A stretch of DNA of 64,000 nt, taken from the NCBI RefSeq assembly GCF_009646095.1, contig NZ_CP045725.1, forward strand, positions 3,038,001 to 3,102,000, written 5' to 3'. The position numbers and the translations under genes were made by a program. Shown here piece after piece: positions 47,442 to 57,689 of this stretch. Position 1 is the stretch's first letter. Every line of letters begins with the position of its first letter. Source of the DNA: Raineyella fluvialis (GTDB lineage Bacteria; Actinomycetota; Actinomycetes; Propionibacteriales; Propionibacteriaceae). Under the pieces are notes generated by a model that worked only from the letters and a program-made list of their open reading frames with translations, had not been told where the DNA came from and ran no database searches.

Positions 47442-48593
47442 TCAGACCAGTACGTGGTCGTTCATCACCGGCTCCAGCCCTCGGGCCCGCACAGCCGCAC
47501 ACACCTGCGCCAGGTCGCGGCCGTCGGCGATCTCGAACTGCTCATCGCCGGACGAGAGCCCCTCCGCGTGGTCGCCGACACCCGTGCTGACCCCGGCCGA
47601 CACCTTGGTCGCCACGACGCCGATCACGTTGTCGCGGAACCCGGCCCGCTCCCGGGTCGAGACCGTGATGCTGGCGTACGGCAGGAAGAGCCGATAGGCG
47701 CACAGGATCTGGAAGAGCTGGCGCTCGTGCACGTCGCGGGCATTGACGGTGGCGTCGGCGACCGTGGGGCGCAACCGGGGGCAGGACAGGCTGATCTCCG
47801 CGGCCGGGTAGGCCTGTTGCACCAGGGACGCATGGAGCCCGGTCGCCAGCGCGTCGGTGTGCCAGTCGTCCAGGCCGAGCAGGGCGCCGAACCCCACACT
47901 GCGCATCCCGCCGCGCAGGGCCCGCTCCTGGGACTGGAAGCGGTAGGGGAAGCTGCGCTTGCGCCCCCCTGGGTGCAGCGGGTCGTACGCGTCCGGGTTG
48001 TACGTCTCCTGGTAGACCGACACCGCGTCGGCACCGGCATCGTGCAGCAGGCGGTAGTCGTCGGTGTTGACCGGCTGGATCTCCAAGCCGACCGTCCGGA
48101 ACAGCCGGGCGGCTTGCCGGACGGCGTCGGCGATATAGGCGGTGTTCGAGAACTTGGGGCTCTCACCGGTCAGGATCAGGACCTCCTCGAAGCCGAGGTC
48201 CGCGATCGCCCTCAGCTCGGCCTCGATGCCCTCCGGCGTCAGCCGCATCCGGTGGATCCGGTTGTCCGCGGCGAAGCCGCAGTAGGTGCACAGATTCGCG
48301 CAGTAATTGGCGATGTAGAGCGGCGTGAAGAGCTGGATCGAGGTGCCGAAGTGGGCCCGCGTCTCGCGCTGGGCAGCGCCGGCCAGGTCCTCCAGCAGCG
48401 GGGCGGCGGCGGGGGACAGACAGGCGGCGAAGTCGTCGATCGTCCGGGTCCTATGGCTGAGGGCGGCCTTCACGTCGCGGCTGGTGAACACCGAGAAGTC
48501 GGTCTGCCCGACCCGGTCCAGCACCTGGTCCATCAGGCCGGAGCCGAGGTCCTCCTGCCGGGGGTAGAAACCCATGTGGTCGGTGTGCCTCAT
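47442..48593 (-). CDS. thiH: 2-iminoacetate synthase ThiH
   Basis: A 383-residue radical-SAM enzyme that cleaves tyrosine to give dehydroglycine for the thiazole ring of thiamine. The cluster motif [10 protein letters not shown] (CxxxCxxC) is near residue 90, followed by ILTGESPKF and the [20 protein letters not shown] segment. Its ATG overlaps the thiG stop (ATGA), so the two enzymes are translationally coupled, in line with their known complex. Confidence 0.95.
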   Translation of the reverse strand: MRHTDHMGFYPRQEDLGSGLMDQVLDRVGQTDFSVFTSRDVKAALSHRTRTIDDFAACLSPAAAPLLEDLAGAAQRETRAHFGTSIQLFTPLYIANYCANLCTYCGFAADNRIHRMRLTPEGIEAELRAIADLGFEEVLILTGESPKFSNTAYIADAVRQAARLFRTVGLEIQPVNTDDYRLLHDAGADAVSVYQETYNPDAYDPLHPGGRKRSFPYRFQSQERALRGGMRSVGFGALLGLDDWHTDALATGLHASLVQQAYPAAEISLSCPRLRPTVADATVNARDVHERQLFQILCAYRLFLPYASITVSTRERAGFRDNVIGVVATKVSAGVSTGVGDHAEGLSSGDEQFEIADGRDLAQVCAAVRARGLEPVMNDHVLV

Positions 48594-49378
48594 GCGGGCA
48601 CCTCGTCGAGACCCATCTCGTCGAGAAACGCGGTGAGCGGGCTGGATGCCTCCCCGCCTCGTTCGAGGACCCGGCCGGGCCCGGCCAGGTAGCCCTCGCG
48701 GCCCGCCTCGATGGCCAGCCGGAACGCTCGCGCCATGGCGGGAATGTCGGACGCCGTGGCGATCGCGGTGTTGGCCATGATCGCGGTGGCGCCCATCTCC
48801 ATCGCCTCGCACGCCTGGGACGGACGACCGATGCCCGCGTCGACGATGATCGGCACCTCGATCTCGTCGATCAGGATCTGCAAGAACTCCTTGGCGGCCA
48901 ACCCGCGGTTCGAGCCGATCGGGGCGGCCAACGGCATCACCGCCGCCGCACCGGCGCCGACCAGGTCACGGGCGACGTTCAGATCGGGGTGCATGTACGG
49001 CAGCACGACGAACCCCTCGCCGGCCAGGATCTCGGTCGCCCTGATCGTCTCCTGGTTGTCCGGCAGCAGGTACTTCGTGTCACGGATCACCTCGACCTTC
49101 ACGAAGTCACCGCAGCCGAGCTCGCGGGCGAGGCGAGCGATCCGTACGGCCTCCTCGGCAGTACGGGCGCCGGAGGTGTTGGGCAGCAGGGTGATGCCGG
49201 CCGGGATGTGGTCGAGGATGCTCGGTGCATCGGTGTTCGCCCGCCGCACAGCCAGCGTGATCATCTGCGCGCCGGCGTGGTCGAGCGCCGCTCGGACCAG
49301 TTCGAGGTTGAACTTGCCGGAGCCGAGGATGAAACGGGACGAGAACTCGTGTCCACCGAGGGTGAACGTGTCAGTCAT
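48590..49378 (-). CDS. thiG: Thiazole synthase ThiG
   Basis: A 262-residue (beta/alpha)8 enzyme forming the thiazole phosphate of thiamine. The Schiff-base Lys is in FVKVEVIRD, and [18 protein letters not shown] and [20 protein letters not shown] are family blocks. Met 49378 ([12 protein letters not shown]) fits better than the in-frame GTG at 49393. It follows directly on a TPP riboswitch. thiS, thiF and thiE are not adjacent, so the sulfur carrier must be encoded elsewhere. Confidence 0.95.
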   Translation of the reverse strand: MTDTFTLGGHEFSSRFILGSGKFNLELVRAALDHAGAQMITLAVRRANTDAPSILDHIPAGITLLPNTSGARTAEEAVRIARLARELGCGDFVKVEVIRDTKYLLPDNQETIRATEILAGEGFVVLPYMHPDLNVARDLVGAGAAAVMPLAAPIGSNRGLAAKEFLQILIDEIEVPIIVDAGIGRPSQACEAMEMGATAIMANTAIATASDIPAMARAFRLAIEAGREGYLAGPGRVLERGGEASSPLTAFLDEMGLDEVPA

Positions 49379-49388
49379 GTGTTGTGGA

Positions 49389-49482
49389 CTCACTTCCTAC
49401 GCCGGCATGATCCGGACAGGTTCGACGGTCCGAGCGCGTCAGCTCGATCTCAGCCCCTGCTGGGGCACCCGCGGGATGTGAG
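49389..49482 (-). promoter_or_regulatory. TPP riboswitch (THI element) controlling thiGH
   Basis: On the minus strand the conserved core is clear: GGGTGCC then GGGGCTGAGATC, later ACCGTCGAACCTGTCCGG, ATGCCGGCGTAGGAAGTGAG at the 3' side. CTCAC (49482-49478) pairs with GTGAG (49393-49389) to close P1. It ends 10 bases before the thiG start, so thiamine pyrophosphate most likely blocks translation initiation. Confidence 0.95.
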
Positions 49483-49624
49483 AACGCTATACCCCGGCAA
49501 AGAGGCCACGACCGCGGGGTCGCCAGCGTGGGGTCGCAGCCCGCGGGTGAATGGCTGTTCCCGCCCTCGTGGCGTCGCTCAGACGTCTAGCCTGGAGGCA
49601 GTACGGACGAGGAGGCTGGGCGTG

Positions 49625-49861
49625 ATGGGCAAGAACAAGAAGCAGTGGCGGGACCTTCCGCCGGCGGCGCGTGGCATCATCGCGGTCGGCGGGACCGCCG
49701 ATCTCGTGCTGCGCGCGTGGGCGATCGTCGACCTCATCAAGCGACCTCAGGACCAGATCCGGGGCAGCAAGGCGGTGTGGGCGGTGGCCCTGGCCGTGGT
49801 CAACAGTGCCGGCGCCGTCCCCATCGCGTACTTGACCTGGGCGCGTCAGCTCCAGGACTGA
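49625..49861 (+). CDS. Small membrane protein
   Basis: A 78-residue basic protein with two membrane segments (AARGIIAVGGTADLVLRAWA and VWAVALAVVNSAGAVPIAYL) separated by KRPQDQIRGSK. The layout resembles short PLDc_N-type actinobacterial proteins of unknown function. GTG 49622 is in frame just upstream of ATG 49625 and could be the start. Monocistronic. Confidence 0.65.
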   Translation: MGKNKKQWRDLPPAARGIIAVGGTADLVLRAWAIVDLIKRPQDQIRGSKAVWAVALAVVNSAGAVPIAYLTWARQLQD

Positions 49862-49922
49862 CGCGCGCCCGACGAATTCCGGACGGCCTGCGCCCGGGCC
49901 GAGTTCCGGCCTGCCCGGACGG

Positions 49923-50525
49923 TCACGGGGAGGGCTGCCGCTTCTGCGGGTAGATCGTCTCGTGCCGGGCGAGCATGGCGACGTACTGCGCGATCTTGCG
50001 TTCCCGGGTCTCCTGCCGCTTGACCGACGTGGTCCGGTAGATGAGGGCGTACCTGTTGGTCGAGGTGAGCATGTCGAACATCGCCTGTGCCTCGGGGACG
50101 GCGGCGATCGCGGCAGCAAGGTCCGCGGGGACCTCGGCCGTCGCGGCTCCGGCATAGGCCATCTCCCAGCGCCCGTCGGCCTTCGCCGCGTCGACAACGG
50201 CTCGGCCGGCGGGGGTCATCCGTCCCTCGGCCTCCAGTCGGGCGACCCGGTCCACGTTCGACTGCGACCATCGGCTGGTCCTGGTCCGTGGGGTGAAGCG
50301 GACGGCCGAGCTTCCGGCGTCCCGCGCCCGCAACTGTCCGTCGATCCAGCCGAAGCAGAGGGCTTCCTCCACGGCCGGCTCGTACGTCAGTGCGGTGACA
50401 TCGCCGCCCTTCTTGTGCATCACGAGCCAGACCCCTGGGCTGTCGGCATGGTGGGCCTCGAGCCAAGCCCGCCATGCGGGCGCATCGGGGACGAGGAGTT
50501 CGGGCAGTTCCTGGGCCACGGTCAC
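49923..50525 (-). CDS. YdeI/OmpD-associated family protein
   Basis: A 200-residue protein starting at GTG 50525 (GTGA overlap with the upstream membrane protein gene) or GTG 50519. Blocks ALTYEPAVEEALCFGWIDGQ, FTPRTRTSRWSQSNVDRVAR and the end REKIAQYV-like RERKIAQYVAML are typical of the YdeI family. Function is not established. Confidence 0.82.
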   Translation of the reverse strand: MTVAQELPELLVPDAPAWRAWLEAHHADSPGVWLVMHKKGGDVTALTYEPAVEEALCFGWIDGQLRARDAGSSAVRFTPRTRTSRWSQSNVDRVARLEAEGRMTPAGRAVVDAAKADGRWEMAYAGAATAEVPADLAAAIAAVPEAQAMFDMLTSTNRYALIYRTTSVKRQETRERKIAQYVAMLARHETIYPQKRQPSP

Positions 50526-51412
50526 ACCACTGACCGTTGGCGTCGGGCTGGCGAGTGATCCAGCCGGGGACTGTGCCGTTTGATCTCCGAGGCCCAGAAG
50601 ACCATGAAGAGGCCCAGCTCCAGGGTCTCGGTCCACAGCAGGGCACTGGAGAGGTGAGCCAGTCTGAGGACGGCCCACAGCAGCGGACCGCCGGCCAGCA
50701 TGCCCAGCGTCAGCGCTCGGTACAGGGCCAGGGTCCCGGGCCCCAGGTCGTCGTCACCCGACCGGGGGAGCTTGTGACGAGGGGCGACCACATGACTGGC
50801 GACCGCGACGCCGAGGTTCGTGATCAGGAGCACGGCCGCCGCCAGGTGCACGCCGGCGAACCTGCCGTTCACCTCAACGAGCCGCACGATGACCAGCCCC
50901 AGGTAGGCCACCAGGGCGAGGAGTGCGCCGAGCAACAACAGGCGCGTGCCGGTCGAGGTGGCATGCCACAGCCGGCCCAACGGCCAGGGGTCCTGCCTCT
51001 GGGCGCCGACGGCGAACACGAGGGCCACCACGAGGTAACACACCAGGATCGCTCGCAGCGCCGTCGCGGGTGAGGTGCTCGCGGCGAGGTGGACCGAGGA
51101 CGTGGTCGCATCGAAGTCGTACGGGACGAAGGCCACGAACGGTGCGTAGAACCCGGCGGCGTTGAGGGCGAAGTCCTCCAGGTCGGAGGTGCCGCGGAAG
51201 GCGATGATTCCCATCGCAGTGGCGAGCATGCAGCCCACGAACACGTCGCGGGTGGGGCCGCCGTAGTAGGCGGAGATCGAGTCGTTGAGCCGGCCCGCCA
51301 GGATCGAGAACACGATGATGGCCAGGGCGAGCAGCGAGATCGGCGCGAAGATGAGGATGCGCAGTGTCCGCTGCCCGTCCTCGCCGTCACTCGATCGTCC
51401 GAGGCTCTCCAT
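50522..51412 (-). CDS. DUF998-like multi-span membrane protein
   Basis: A 296-residue protein with about eight hydrophobic segments. NDSISAYYGGPTRDVFVGCM after the first helix, and FRGTSDLEDFALNAAGFYAP, resemble the DUF998-type conserved loops (S-YY and RD-F--G). No catalytic motif is evident. It overlaps the YdeI-like gene, so both are co-expressed. Function unknown. Confidence 0.65.
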   Translation of the reverse strand: MESLGRSSDGEDGQRTLRILIFAPISLLALAIIVFSILAGRLNDSISAYYGGPTRDVFVGCMLATAMGIIAFRGTSDLEDFALNAAGFYAPFVAFVPYDFDATTSSVHLAASTSPATALRAILVCYLVVALVFAVGAQRQDPWPLGRLWHATSTGTRLLLLGALLALVAYLGLVIVRLVEVNGRFAGVHLAAAVLLITNLGVAVASHVVAPRHKLPRSGDDDLGPGTLALYRALTLGMLAGGPLLWAVLRLAHLSSALLWTETLELGLFMVFWASEIKRHSPRLDHSPARRQRSVV

Positions 51413-51445
51413 GGAGGCATCCTGCCATCCCGGACGCCGGGCGGG

Positions 51446-52783
51446 TCACGCCTTGGCCGCGAGCCGGTCCAGATCGGTGTCGATCTCGGCGGGCGACAAC
51501 CGTGGACCGAGGGCCCCGCACCCGGCGACCAGCACCGCTCCCAGAGCGAGTAGCCCGACGGGCGCTCCCTGGTGGCCGAGCCACCTCTCCAGCGTCGGCA
51601 GGTAATAGGGATAGAGGGCCGGTCCGACGATCGACAATGAGTAGGCCGTGCCGTACGCGGTGGCTCGGACGACGGTGGGGAAGCGCTCGTTGATATAGGC
51701 ACCGATGGGGCCGTACGCGGTGACGGTCACGATCTGCAGCACCGCCGCGCCCACGCCGGCCGCGACCGCCGAAGGCGCTGACCCCAAGATCCACCACCAC
51801 AGCACCGGTCCGCCGATCAGTCCGGCCAGCCCCCAGACCACGAAGAAGCGGCGCCGCCCCAGCAGGGTCGACCAGTGACCCGCCAGTGCCATCACTATCG
51901 CCTGCCCGACCGAGGCGATGGCCATCGCCAGGGCGACGCCCGAGGCGGACAGGTGCAGATCGGAGGTCAGGCGTTGGGCGAGGACGATGACGGTCAGGTT
52001 GGTCATGATCCACAGGCCCGTCATGAGCCCGAAGATCTGCCAGAAGGCGGCCGCCCAGTGCCCGAACAGCACATCCGCGAGACCGGCGCGCGGGCCCTCC
52101 GCCTGCGACTGCCGATGCTGGATCGGCGCGTCAGCCACCCGCAGCGAGTAGTAGACGAGCATCCCGACCGAGGCGACCGCACCGAGGAGGAACGACAGGC
52201 GCCAGCCCCAGTCGGCGTACGACTGCGGGCCGAGCAGGGCCAGCAGGAGCAGCGTCACCAGCGCGATGGTGGCCTGCGCCGAAGGTGACATGGCCATGAT
52301 CAGGCCGGAGCCCTTGCCCCGCTCGCGGGGTCGTGACCACTCCATCGCCAGGGGGATGGCGGAGGTGTATTCGCCGGCGAGGAAGATGCCGCCGAGGAAA
52401 CGGAGGGCGATGACGAGCCCGATCGCCCACAGACCGATCTGCTGGTGGGTCGGGACCAGCGCGATCCCCAGGGTGCAGGCCGCGGTGCCGGCGATGGCCA
52501 GTCGGGTCGTCGCCGTACGGCCGTACGTGTCGGAGATCCGCCCGAAGATGATCGCGCCCAGCGGGCGCCCGATCAGGGTGGCCATCACGACGTACGCAGC
52601 AGTCGCCCCGACGGCCGAGCGTCCCGCCAGCGACGGCAGTGCCGGGCCCAGCGCGACCACGGGAAGGAAGATGTCGAACTGGTCGACGAAGTTGCCCAGG
52701 ATGCCGCCACGGACGGCGGCGCGACTGGCTCGGGGCAGGTCCGGGGCGATGAGGCCGCGGCGTGAGCGGCGCACCAGCTTCAT
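51446..52783 (-). CDS. MFS transporter (metabolite:H+ symporter type)
   Basis: A 445-residue twelve-helix transporter. FGRISDTYGRTATTRLAIAG is the helix 2-3 loop signature, RFLGGIFLAGEYTSAIPLAM lies in helices 4-5, and WSRPRERGKGSGLIM follows, all matching the MHS branch for organic acids or osmolytes. It is on the same strand as the epimerase-like gene upstream (46-base gap), so its substrate may be related to a uronate or other sugar acid. Confidence 0.88.
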   Translation of the reverse strand: MKLVRRSRRGLIAPDLPRASRAAVRGGILGNFVDQFDIFLPVVALGPALPSLAGRSAVGATAAYVVMATLIGRPLGAIIFGRISDTYGRTATTRLAIAGTAACTLGIALVPTHQQIGLWAIGLVIALRFLGGIFLAGEYTSAIPLAMEWSRPRERGKGSGLIMAMSPSAQATIALVTLLLLALLGPQSYADWGWRLSFLLGAVASVGMLVYYSLRVADAPIQHRQSQAEGPRAGLADVLFGHWAAAFWQIFGLMTGLWIMTNLTVIVLAQRLTSDLHLSASGVALAMAIASVGQAIVMALAGHWSTLLGRRRFFVVWGLAGLIGGPVLWWWILGSAPSAVAAGVGAAVLQIVTVTAYGPIGAYINERFPTVVRATAYGTAYSLSIVGPALYPYYLPTLERWLGHQGAPVGLLALGAVLVAGCGALGPRLSPAEIDTDLDRLAAKA

Positions 52784-52829
52784 CGCTGCCCTCTCTTCCT
52801 TCGACGGCTCGACCCGGTGCCGCAGAGCC

Positions 52830-53645
52830 TCAGGAGTTGTTCGGCCAGTCCGGCGGGGTCGGCTGGTCGGGGTCCTCGTGCTCGCCCGGGTGCTCCGGGT
52901 AACGATCCTTCGGACGGTAACCCAGTTCCAGCATGGTGTTGGTCACGTCCCAGCGACGATTCGGATTGTCCGAGATGGCGTAGTAGAGGCCGAAGGTCAC
53001 GTCGGCCTCGATCGCGCAGCGGACCACCTGCTCGGTGTCGTCCTCACTGAGCCACATCGCGTGCAGTAGGTCGATGTCGCGGTCGTCGGGGTCATCCGTC
53101 GACCAGCCGATCCGCAGCGCGATGAAGTCGAGACCGTACGTGTCGTGGTAGAAGCGGCCCAAGGCCTCGCCGAACGCCTTCGAGACCCCGTACAGCGAAT
53201 CCGCCCGGGGGAGGGTCGTGGGATAGACGGGCCACTCGCCGAGCTTGTCGTACATGCCCATCAGGTGATTGGACGAGGCGTAGACGATCCGGCGGACGCC
53301 GCGCGTCCTGGCCCCCTCGAGGACGTTGCGCAGCCCGATGATGTTGGCTGCCAGGACGTCCTCCCAGGACGAGGTCGGTGCCGACGCTCCAGCCATGTGG
53401 ATGACGGTGTCGACGCCATCCATCAACGCAGCGACGGCCGCCTCATCGGTGAGGTCGGCCAGGTGAAACCGTTCGGCCGTCTCCCCGGAGGGGGCTGTAT
53501 GCCCGTGCAGCACCAGCTCATAGTCGGCGTCGAGCCGCTCGGACAGCAGCGACCCGATCCCACCCGTCGCGCCTGTCAGTAGCACTCGACGTCTCGGGTC
53601 CGTCGGGGGCCGGAGATCTTTCGGATCCTGAGGAGTCACACTCAT
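52830..53645 (-). CDS. NAD-dependent epimerase/dehydratase family protein (uronate dehydrogenase-like)
   Basis: A 271-residue extended SDR. VLLTGATGGIGSLLSERLDA is the cofactor fold, SSNHLMGMYDK has the catalytic-Ser strand, and YGVSKAFGEALGRFYHDTYG the YxxxK pair. The short length and NHLMGMY-type segment resemble uronate dehydrogenases. Start Met 53645. The MFS transporter follows on the same strand. Sugar-acid oxidation is inference. Confidence 0.82.
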   Translation of the reverse strand: MSVTPQDPKDLRPPTDPRRRVLLTGATGGIGSLLSERLDADYELVLHGHTAPSGETAERFHLADLTDEAAVAALMDGVDTVIHMAGASAPTSSWEDVLAANIIGLRNVLEGARTRGVRRIVYASSNHLMGMYDKLGEWPVYPTTLPRADSLYGVSKAFGEALGRFYHDTYGLDFIALRIGWSTDDPDDRDIDLLHAMWLSEDDTEQVVRCAIEADVTFGLYYAISDNPNRRWDVTNTMLELGYRPKDRYPEHPGEHEDPDQPTPPDWPNNS

Positions 53646-53740
53646 GCCTGCTCGTTTACCCACCGTTCGCCGCGTCAACCGCAGGCATCTCGGATGTGTC
53701 AGCCCTTCCCCTCCGGCCGTCCCATCGCTTGACTTGGCGC

Positions 53741-54349
53741 ATGGAGGCACGAGTGTGGTTCACCACGGCGGCGGACGGGTTCCTGGCGGTCGTGGACGGG
53801 ATCGAGCCCGACAGGTGGGAACGACCCGGTCTGGGCGTGTGGGATGTCCGTTCCCTCCTCGGCCACGCCGCGCGGGCCTTCGCGACGCTGGAGAGCTACC
53901 TGCGGCCCGGCACGACCGGAGACGTCGCCCTGCCGGCGGCGGTCGACTACTACCGGGCCGTACGATCGGGGCTCTCCGACCCCGCGCAGGTCGCCGAGCG
54001 CGGTCGACAGGCCGGCGAGGCCCTCGGGCCGGAGCCGAGGGCCCGTGTCCACGACATCGCTCAGCGCGCCCAGTCCCTGGTCCGGGACTGCGCCGACGAC
54101 ACGCTGGTCGAAACGCCGGTCGGCGCGATGACGCTGCGGGGGTATCTACCCACCCGTGCTTTCGAACTGACCGTGCACGGCATCGACCTGGCCCGGGCGA
54201 CCGACCAGCGGATCCCCACCGCCCTGGTCGATGCCGCTGTGCCCGCGATGGACCTCGGCGCCGCGATGGCCTCTGCCGAACAGCGCATCGAGCTACTACT
54301 GGCGATGACCGGGAGGACGACGCTTCCCGAGGGCTTCAGCGTGGTGTGA
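53741..54349 (+). CDS. Maleylpyruvate isomerase (MDMPI)-like protein
   Basis: A 202-residue protein with the DinB-like four-helix N-terminus of mycothiol-dependent isomerases. WDVRSLLGHAARAFATLESY carries the first metal His, and AFELTVHGIDLARAT the second His and Asp. These proteins use mycothiol as cofactor, in line with an actinobacterial host. ATG 53741 has no clear ribosome site. Confidence 0.8.
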   Translation: MEARVWFTTAADGFLAVVDGIEPDRWERPGLGVWDVRSLLGHAARAFATLESYLRPGTTGDVALPAAVDYYRAVRSGLSDPAQVAERGRQAGEALGPEPRARVHDIAQRAQSLVRDCADDTLVETPVGAMTLRGYLPTRAFELTVHGIDLARATDQRIPTALVDAAVPAMDLGAAMASAEQRIELLLAMTGRTTLPEGFSVV

Positions 54350-54464
54350 GGACGCGGACGTTTCCGGCATGCCAGCATCGACCTGAGCCCTGAGTACGCG
54401 GGAGACGCACAGGGACACGGCCAATGACCCCCGGAAGGGCCGCCGGCCATGGTGAGCTAGGCGT

Positions 54465-55477
54465 ATGCATGGAGCAGTCATCTACGGCAAGCAGGACGTC
54501 CGCTATGAGGAGCGTCCGGATCCGACCATCCTGGAACCGACCGACGCACTGATCCGCACGGTCGCCGCCTGCGTCTGCGGCTCCGATCTGTGGCGCTACC
54601 GCGGCATCGCCCCCGTGCCCCGGCCGAAGCCGATCGGACACGAGTACTGCGGCATCGTCGAGAGCGTGGGGGAGGCGGTCCGTACGATCACCCCCGGACA
54701 GTTCGTGGTCGGGGGGTTCCTGCATTCGGACAACAGCTGCCCGATCTGCCGCAAGGGTGCGCACGCCAACTGCCAGCACGGCGGCGGCTACGACGGTTGC
54801 CAGGCCGAGAAGATCCGGGTGCCGCACGCCGACGGCACGCTGATCGCCACTCCCGAGGTGCCCTCAGACGAGCTGGTGCCCAGCATCCTGGCCCTGTCCG
54901 ACGTGATGTGCACCGGGTGGCACGCGGCGGTGAGCGCCGGCGTCGGACCGGGTACGTCGGTGGCCGTGGTCGGCGACGGAGCCGTCGGCCTCAGCGCTGT
55001 CCTGGCAGCGGTCCAGCTCGGCGCCGCGACCGTGATCGCGATGAGTCGGCACGCCGACAGGCAGGCGATCGCCCGCGAGTTCGGGGCGAGCGATGTGATC
55101 GCGGAGCGGGGCGACGAGGGTATCGCCCGGGTGAAGGAGCTCACCGAGGGCATCGGCGCGGATTGCGTCCTGGAATGCGTGGGCACCGAGGACGCCCGCC
55201 TCCAGGCCGTCGGTGCCGTCCGTGACGGCGGCCAGATCGGACTCGTCGGCGTCCCGCACGGCGAGCTACCGGTGGACCAGCTGTTCTGGCGCAACGTGGG
55301 CATCAAGGGGGCCCGGCCCATGTCCGGGCCTACCTTCCCCACTTGCTGGACCTCGTCCTCGCCGGGACCATCAACCCCGGACGGGTGTTCGACCTGGAGC
55401 TGCCGCTCTCGCAGGTCGCCGAGGCGTACGCCGCGATGGATGAGCGGCGCGCGATCAAGGTGCTGTTGCGCCCCTGA
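54465..55477 (+). CDS. Zinc-dependent alcohol dehydrogenase (frameshifted)
   Basis: A medium-chain zinc dehydrogenase of about 337 residues. The catalytic zinc site is CGSDLWRYRG with GHEYCGIVESVG, and structural-zinc cysteines lie in CPICRKGAHANC. Cofactor loop VAVVGDGAVGLSAVLAAVQL. The frame breaks at GGGGG (55307-55311). Adding one G gives GIKGGPAHVRAYLPHLLDLV and runs to TGA 55477 (AYAAMDERRAIKVLLRP), the normal end. ATG 54465. Substrate unknown. Confidence 0.85.
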
Positions 55478-55504
55478 CGGGGTGGACGGCGGTCGTCACG
55501 CGGC

Positions 55505-55968
55505 TCAGTGGGCCCGGACGAGCCCCGTGACGCTGCCCCAGGCCACGGTGTGGTCCGCGATCTCGTCGAGCACGTGCTGGGTGGAGGAACCGCGGCTGAC
55601 GGCGTCGAGGGCGTACACGGCGAAGACGTAGCGATGCGTGCCGGAGGGGGACAGGGCGGGTACCAGCCGGGCAGCCGGCCACTGTTCGGCATCTCCCGGG
55701 CGCCCTGTGGGGCAGCGCCCTCCCGGAACCTGCCGTCGTGAGGCGGCAGGCCGGTCACCAACCAGTGCAGGAAGGGGCCGTGCGGCGCGTCGGGATCACT
55801 GACGACCACGGCTACCGACCTCGCGCCGGAGGGAATCCCCGACCAGGCGAACCCGGGCGAGACGCCTTCCCCATGGCAGGTGAAGCGCAGCGGGATCGGC
55901 CCACCGTCGGGGAACTCCGGGCTGGTGACCTTGACCGTACGGGTCAACGATGGCTGGGGAATCTTCAT
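55505..55968 (-). CDS. YbhB/YbcL-type Raf-kinase-inhibitor-like protein (frameshifted)
   Basis: A phosphatidylethanolamine-binding-protein-like protein of about 154 residues. LRFTCHGEGVSPGFAWSG and VVVSDPDAPHGPFLHWLV are the ligand-pocket motifs. One base is missing at 55646-55650 (GGGGG on the plus strand). Restoring it gives CPPSGTHRYVFAVYALDAVS and continues to the TGA at 55505. Start Met 55968. Function of bacterial members is unclear. Confidence 0.83.
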
Positions 55969-56076
55969 GGCGCCTCCTCGCAACATCCCCAGTATCGACC
56001 GGGAACGGCGCGGGGACCCGACCGAAGGGGAAAGGGCCCCGCACCCCGACCAGGAAACGGGCCGGGCTGCGTCGTC

Positions 56077-57006
56077 CTACCTACCGTCGCAATCCTCGGG
56101 GCCCGACGGCCAGCCGATGGCCTCGGCGGCCTCGACCCGGCGCCGCGGCAGGGTGGTGGGCTCCTCGAGGTGGACGGCGCCGCTGGGCAGGAGGCCCGCT
56201 CCGCCGAAGCGGCGCATCACCCGCCACTGGGCCAGCACGTCCTCCCCGACATGGACCGGCGGCAGCCTGCGCCAGAAGTCGAATCCGCCGACCGCCTCGA
56301 GCGCGTCGCGGCGATAGAGAACACAGCCGCCCACCCAGGCCACCCGGTAGGTGAGCCAGCCGTCGTCGGGCAGGTCGGTGTCGGCAGCGACGTGCACCAG
56401 GTTTGCGGCATTGTGCAACGAGTGCCGGGCAAAGGCGTCGGTGTCGCGGGTGATGGTCTCGGGGGCGACGGCGCCGCCCCAGGGCTCGAAACCGACGAGC
56501 TCGGAGGGTCTGCGATCGCCCAGATGGGACAATCCCTGCACCGCGGATCCGACGAACCCGCCGCCGATCCGGGTCAGCGCCTCGTCGAGGCGTGCCAGCA
56601 GACCCGGCTCCAGCCAGACATCATCGTCGAGGAAGAGCACCCGCGCCGTACGGGCCTGCTCCAGCAGGTACTGCCGCTGCTCCGCCATCCCCCGCGGAGG
56701 CAGGTGGCGACAGACGTCGACCTCCCGGCCCTGGGCGCGCAGCACCCGCAGCATGGTGGCGACCGGCGGTGCATCCTCGGCCGGAGTGTCGGACTGGTCA
56801 CTGATGACCACCCGGAAGGGTGGATCGTCCTGGGCAGCCAGACCCGCCAGGGTGACGGCGAGCGCGGCAGCGCGGTCCTTGGTCGGGATCAGGACGTCCA
56901 TGGCAGGGTCCGGGTGGTGGTCGGGCGGCGCTCCCCACTCGGCGGAACCACGCCTGCTGGGTCGCGTCCGGGTGACATCGCTCGGGTCTCGGCGGTCATC
57001 GGCCAT
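56077..57006 (-). CDS. Family 2 glycosyltransferase
   Basis: A 309-residue GT-A glycosyltransferase. MDVLIPTKDRAAALAVTLAG starts the fold, VLFLDDDVWLEPGLL contains the DxD-type metal motif, and VHVGEDVLAQWRVMRRFG is the acceptor-side block. ATG 57006 has GGAGG and adds about 35 residues before the domain; Met 56901 is an alternative. It lies beside the heptose cluster and probably builds the same surface glycan. Confidence 0.85.
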   Translation of the reverse strand: MADDRRDPSDVTRTRPSRRGSAEWGAPPDHHPDPAMDVLIPTKDRAAALAVTLAGLAAQDDPPFRVVISDQSDTPAEDAPPVATMLRVLRAQGREVDVCRHLPPRGMAEQRQYLLEQARTARVLFLDDDVWLEPGLLARLDEALTRIGGGFVGSAVQGLSHLGDRRPSELVGFEPWGGAVAPETITRDTDAFARHSLHNAANLVHVAADTDLPDDGWLTYRVAWVGGCVLYRRDALEAVGGFDFWRRLPPVHVGEDVLAQWRVMRRFGGAGLLPSGAVHLEEPTTLPRRRVEAAEAIGWPSGPEDCDGR

Positions 57007-57263
57007 GGGTCCTCCTGTCGTCGCGGAACCTGTACCCCGTCCGGGCTCCTCGACACAGGGACACCCCACGAGAGGGCCGTCCCGCCGCACAAGGACGGAG
57101 CGGCTTCCTGCCTCCCTCGCCACCGCGCTGGCATCGAGCGCATACCTGGGGTTTCAGTGGGTATGGACACGGTGATGGTTGCGCGGGCGGGAGGCCTCAC
57201 CGTCGATCCGTGCCGCACACCGTGGAGGCCGCGTCGACGAACATCCCAGGAGGGGCGATCATC

Positions 57264-57668
57264 ATGCCTGACCAACCCGAAGTCCTGCCCAGCCAGGTGA
57301 GCTATCACGTCGGCCCGTTCGACCGGTTCGCGTCGCGCGCCTCCAGTTTCGTGAGCCGCGCGTGGTTCTTCGTCGCCTGTGTGCTGCTGGTGGTCGTCTG
57401 GGCGCCGAGCATCCTCATCCTGCATGACGTCGACGTCTGGCAGCTGGTGATCAACACGATCACCACGATCGTGACTTTCCTGCTCGTCGCCCTGCTGCAG
57501 AACACCCAGGTGCGCACCGACAATGCCACCCAGCAGAAACTGAACGCCGTGGCCATCGCCTTGGGCGAACTGCTCGACGAGCACGCCGCGGCCGGCTCCG
57601 AGAGGCTCCGGGAGGCGAGCCGGGAACTGCACCGCTCGGTCGGTCTGGAGGAGCACGAGAGTTCCTGA
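57264..57668 (+). CDS. Low-affinity iron permease-like membrane protein
   Basis: A 134-residue protein with two membrane helices (AWFFVACVLLVVVWAPSILI, LVINTITTIVTFLLVALLQN) followed by TQVRTDNATQQKLNAVAIAL, the signature of the low-affinity iron permease family (PF04120). ATG 57264 follows GGAGGGG. Bacterial members are not proven iron transporters. Confidence 0.83.
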   Translation: MPDQPEVLPSQVSYHVGPFDRFASRASSFVSRAWFFVACVLLVVVWAPSILILHDVDVWQLVINTITTIVTFLLVALLQNTQVRTDNATQQKLNAVAIALGELLDEHAAAGSERLREASRELHRSVGLEEHESS

Positions 57669-57689
57669 CAGCGCGGGCGCGGGCCGGCG

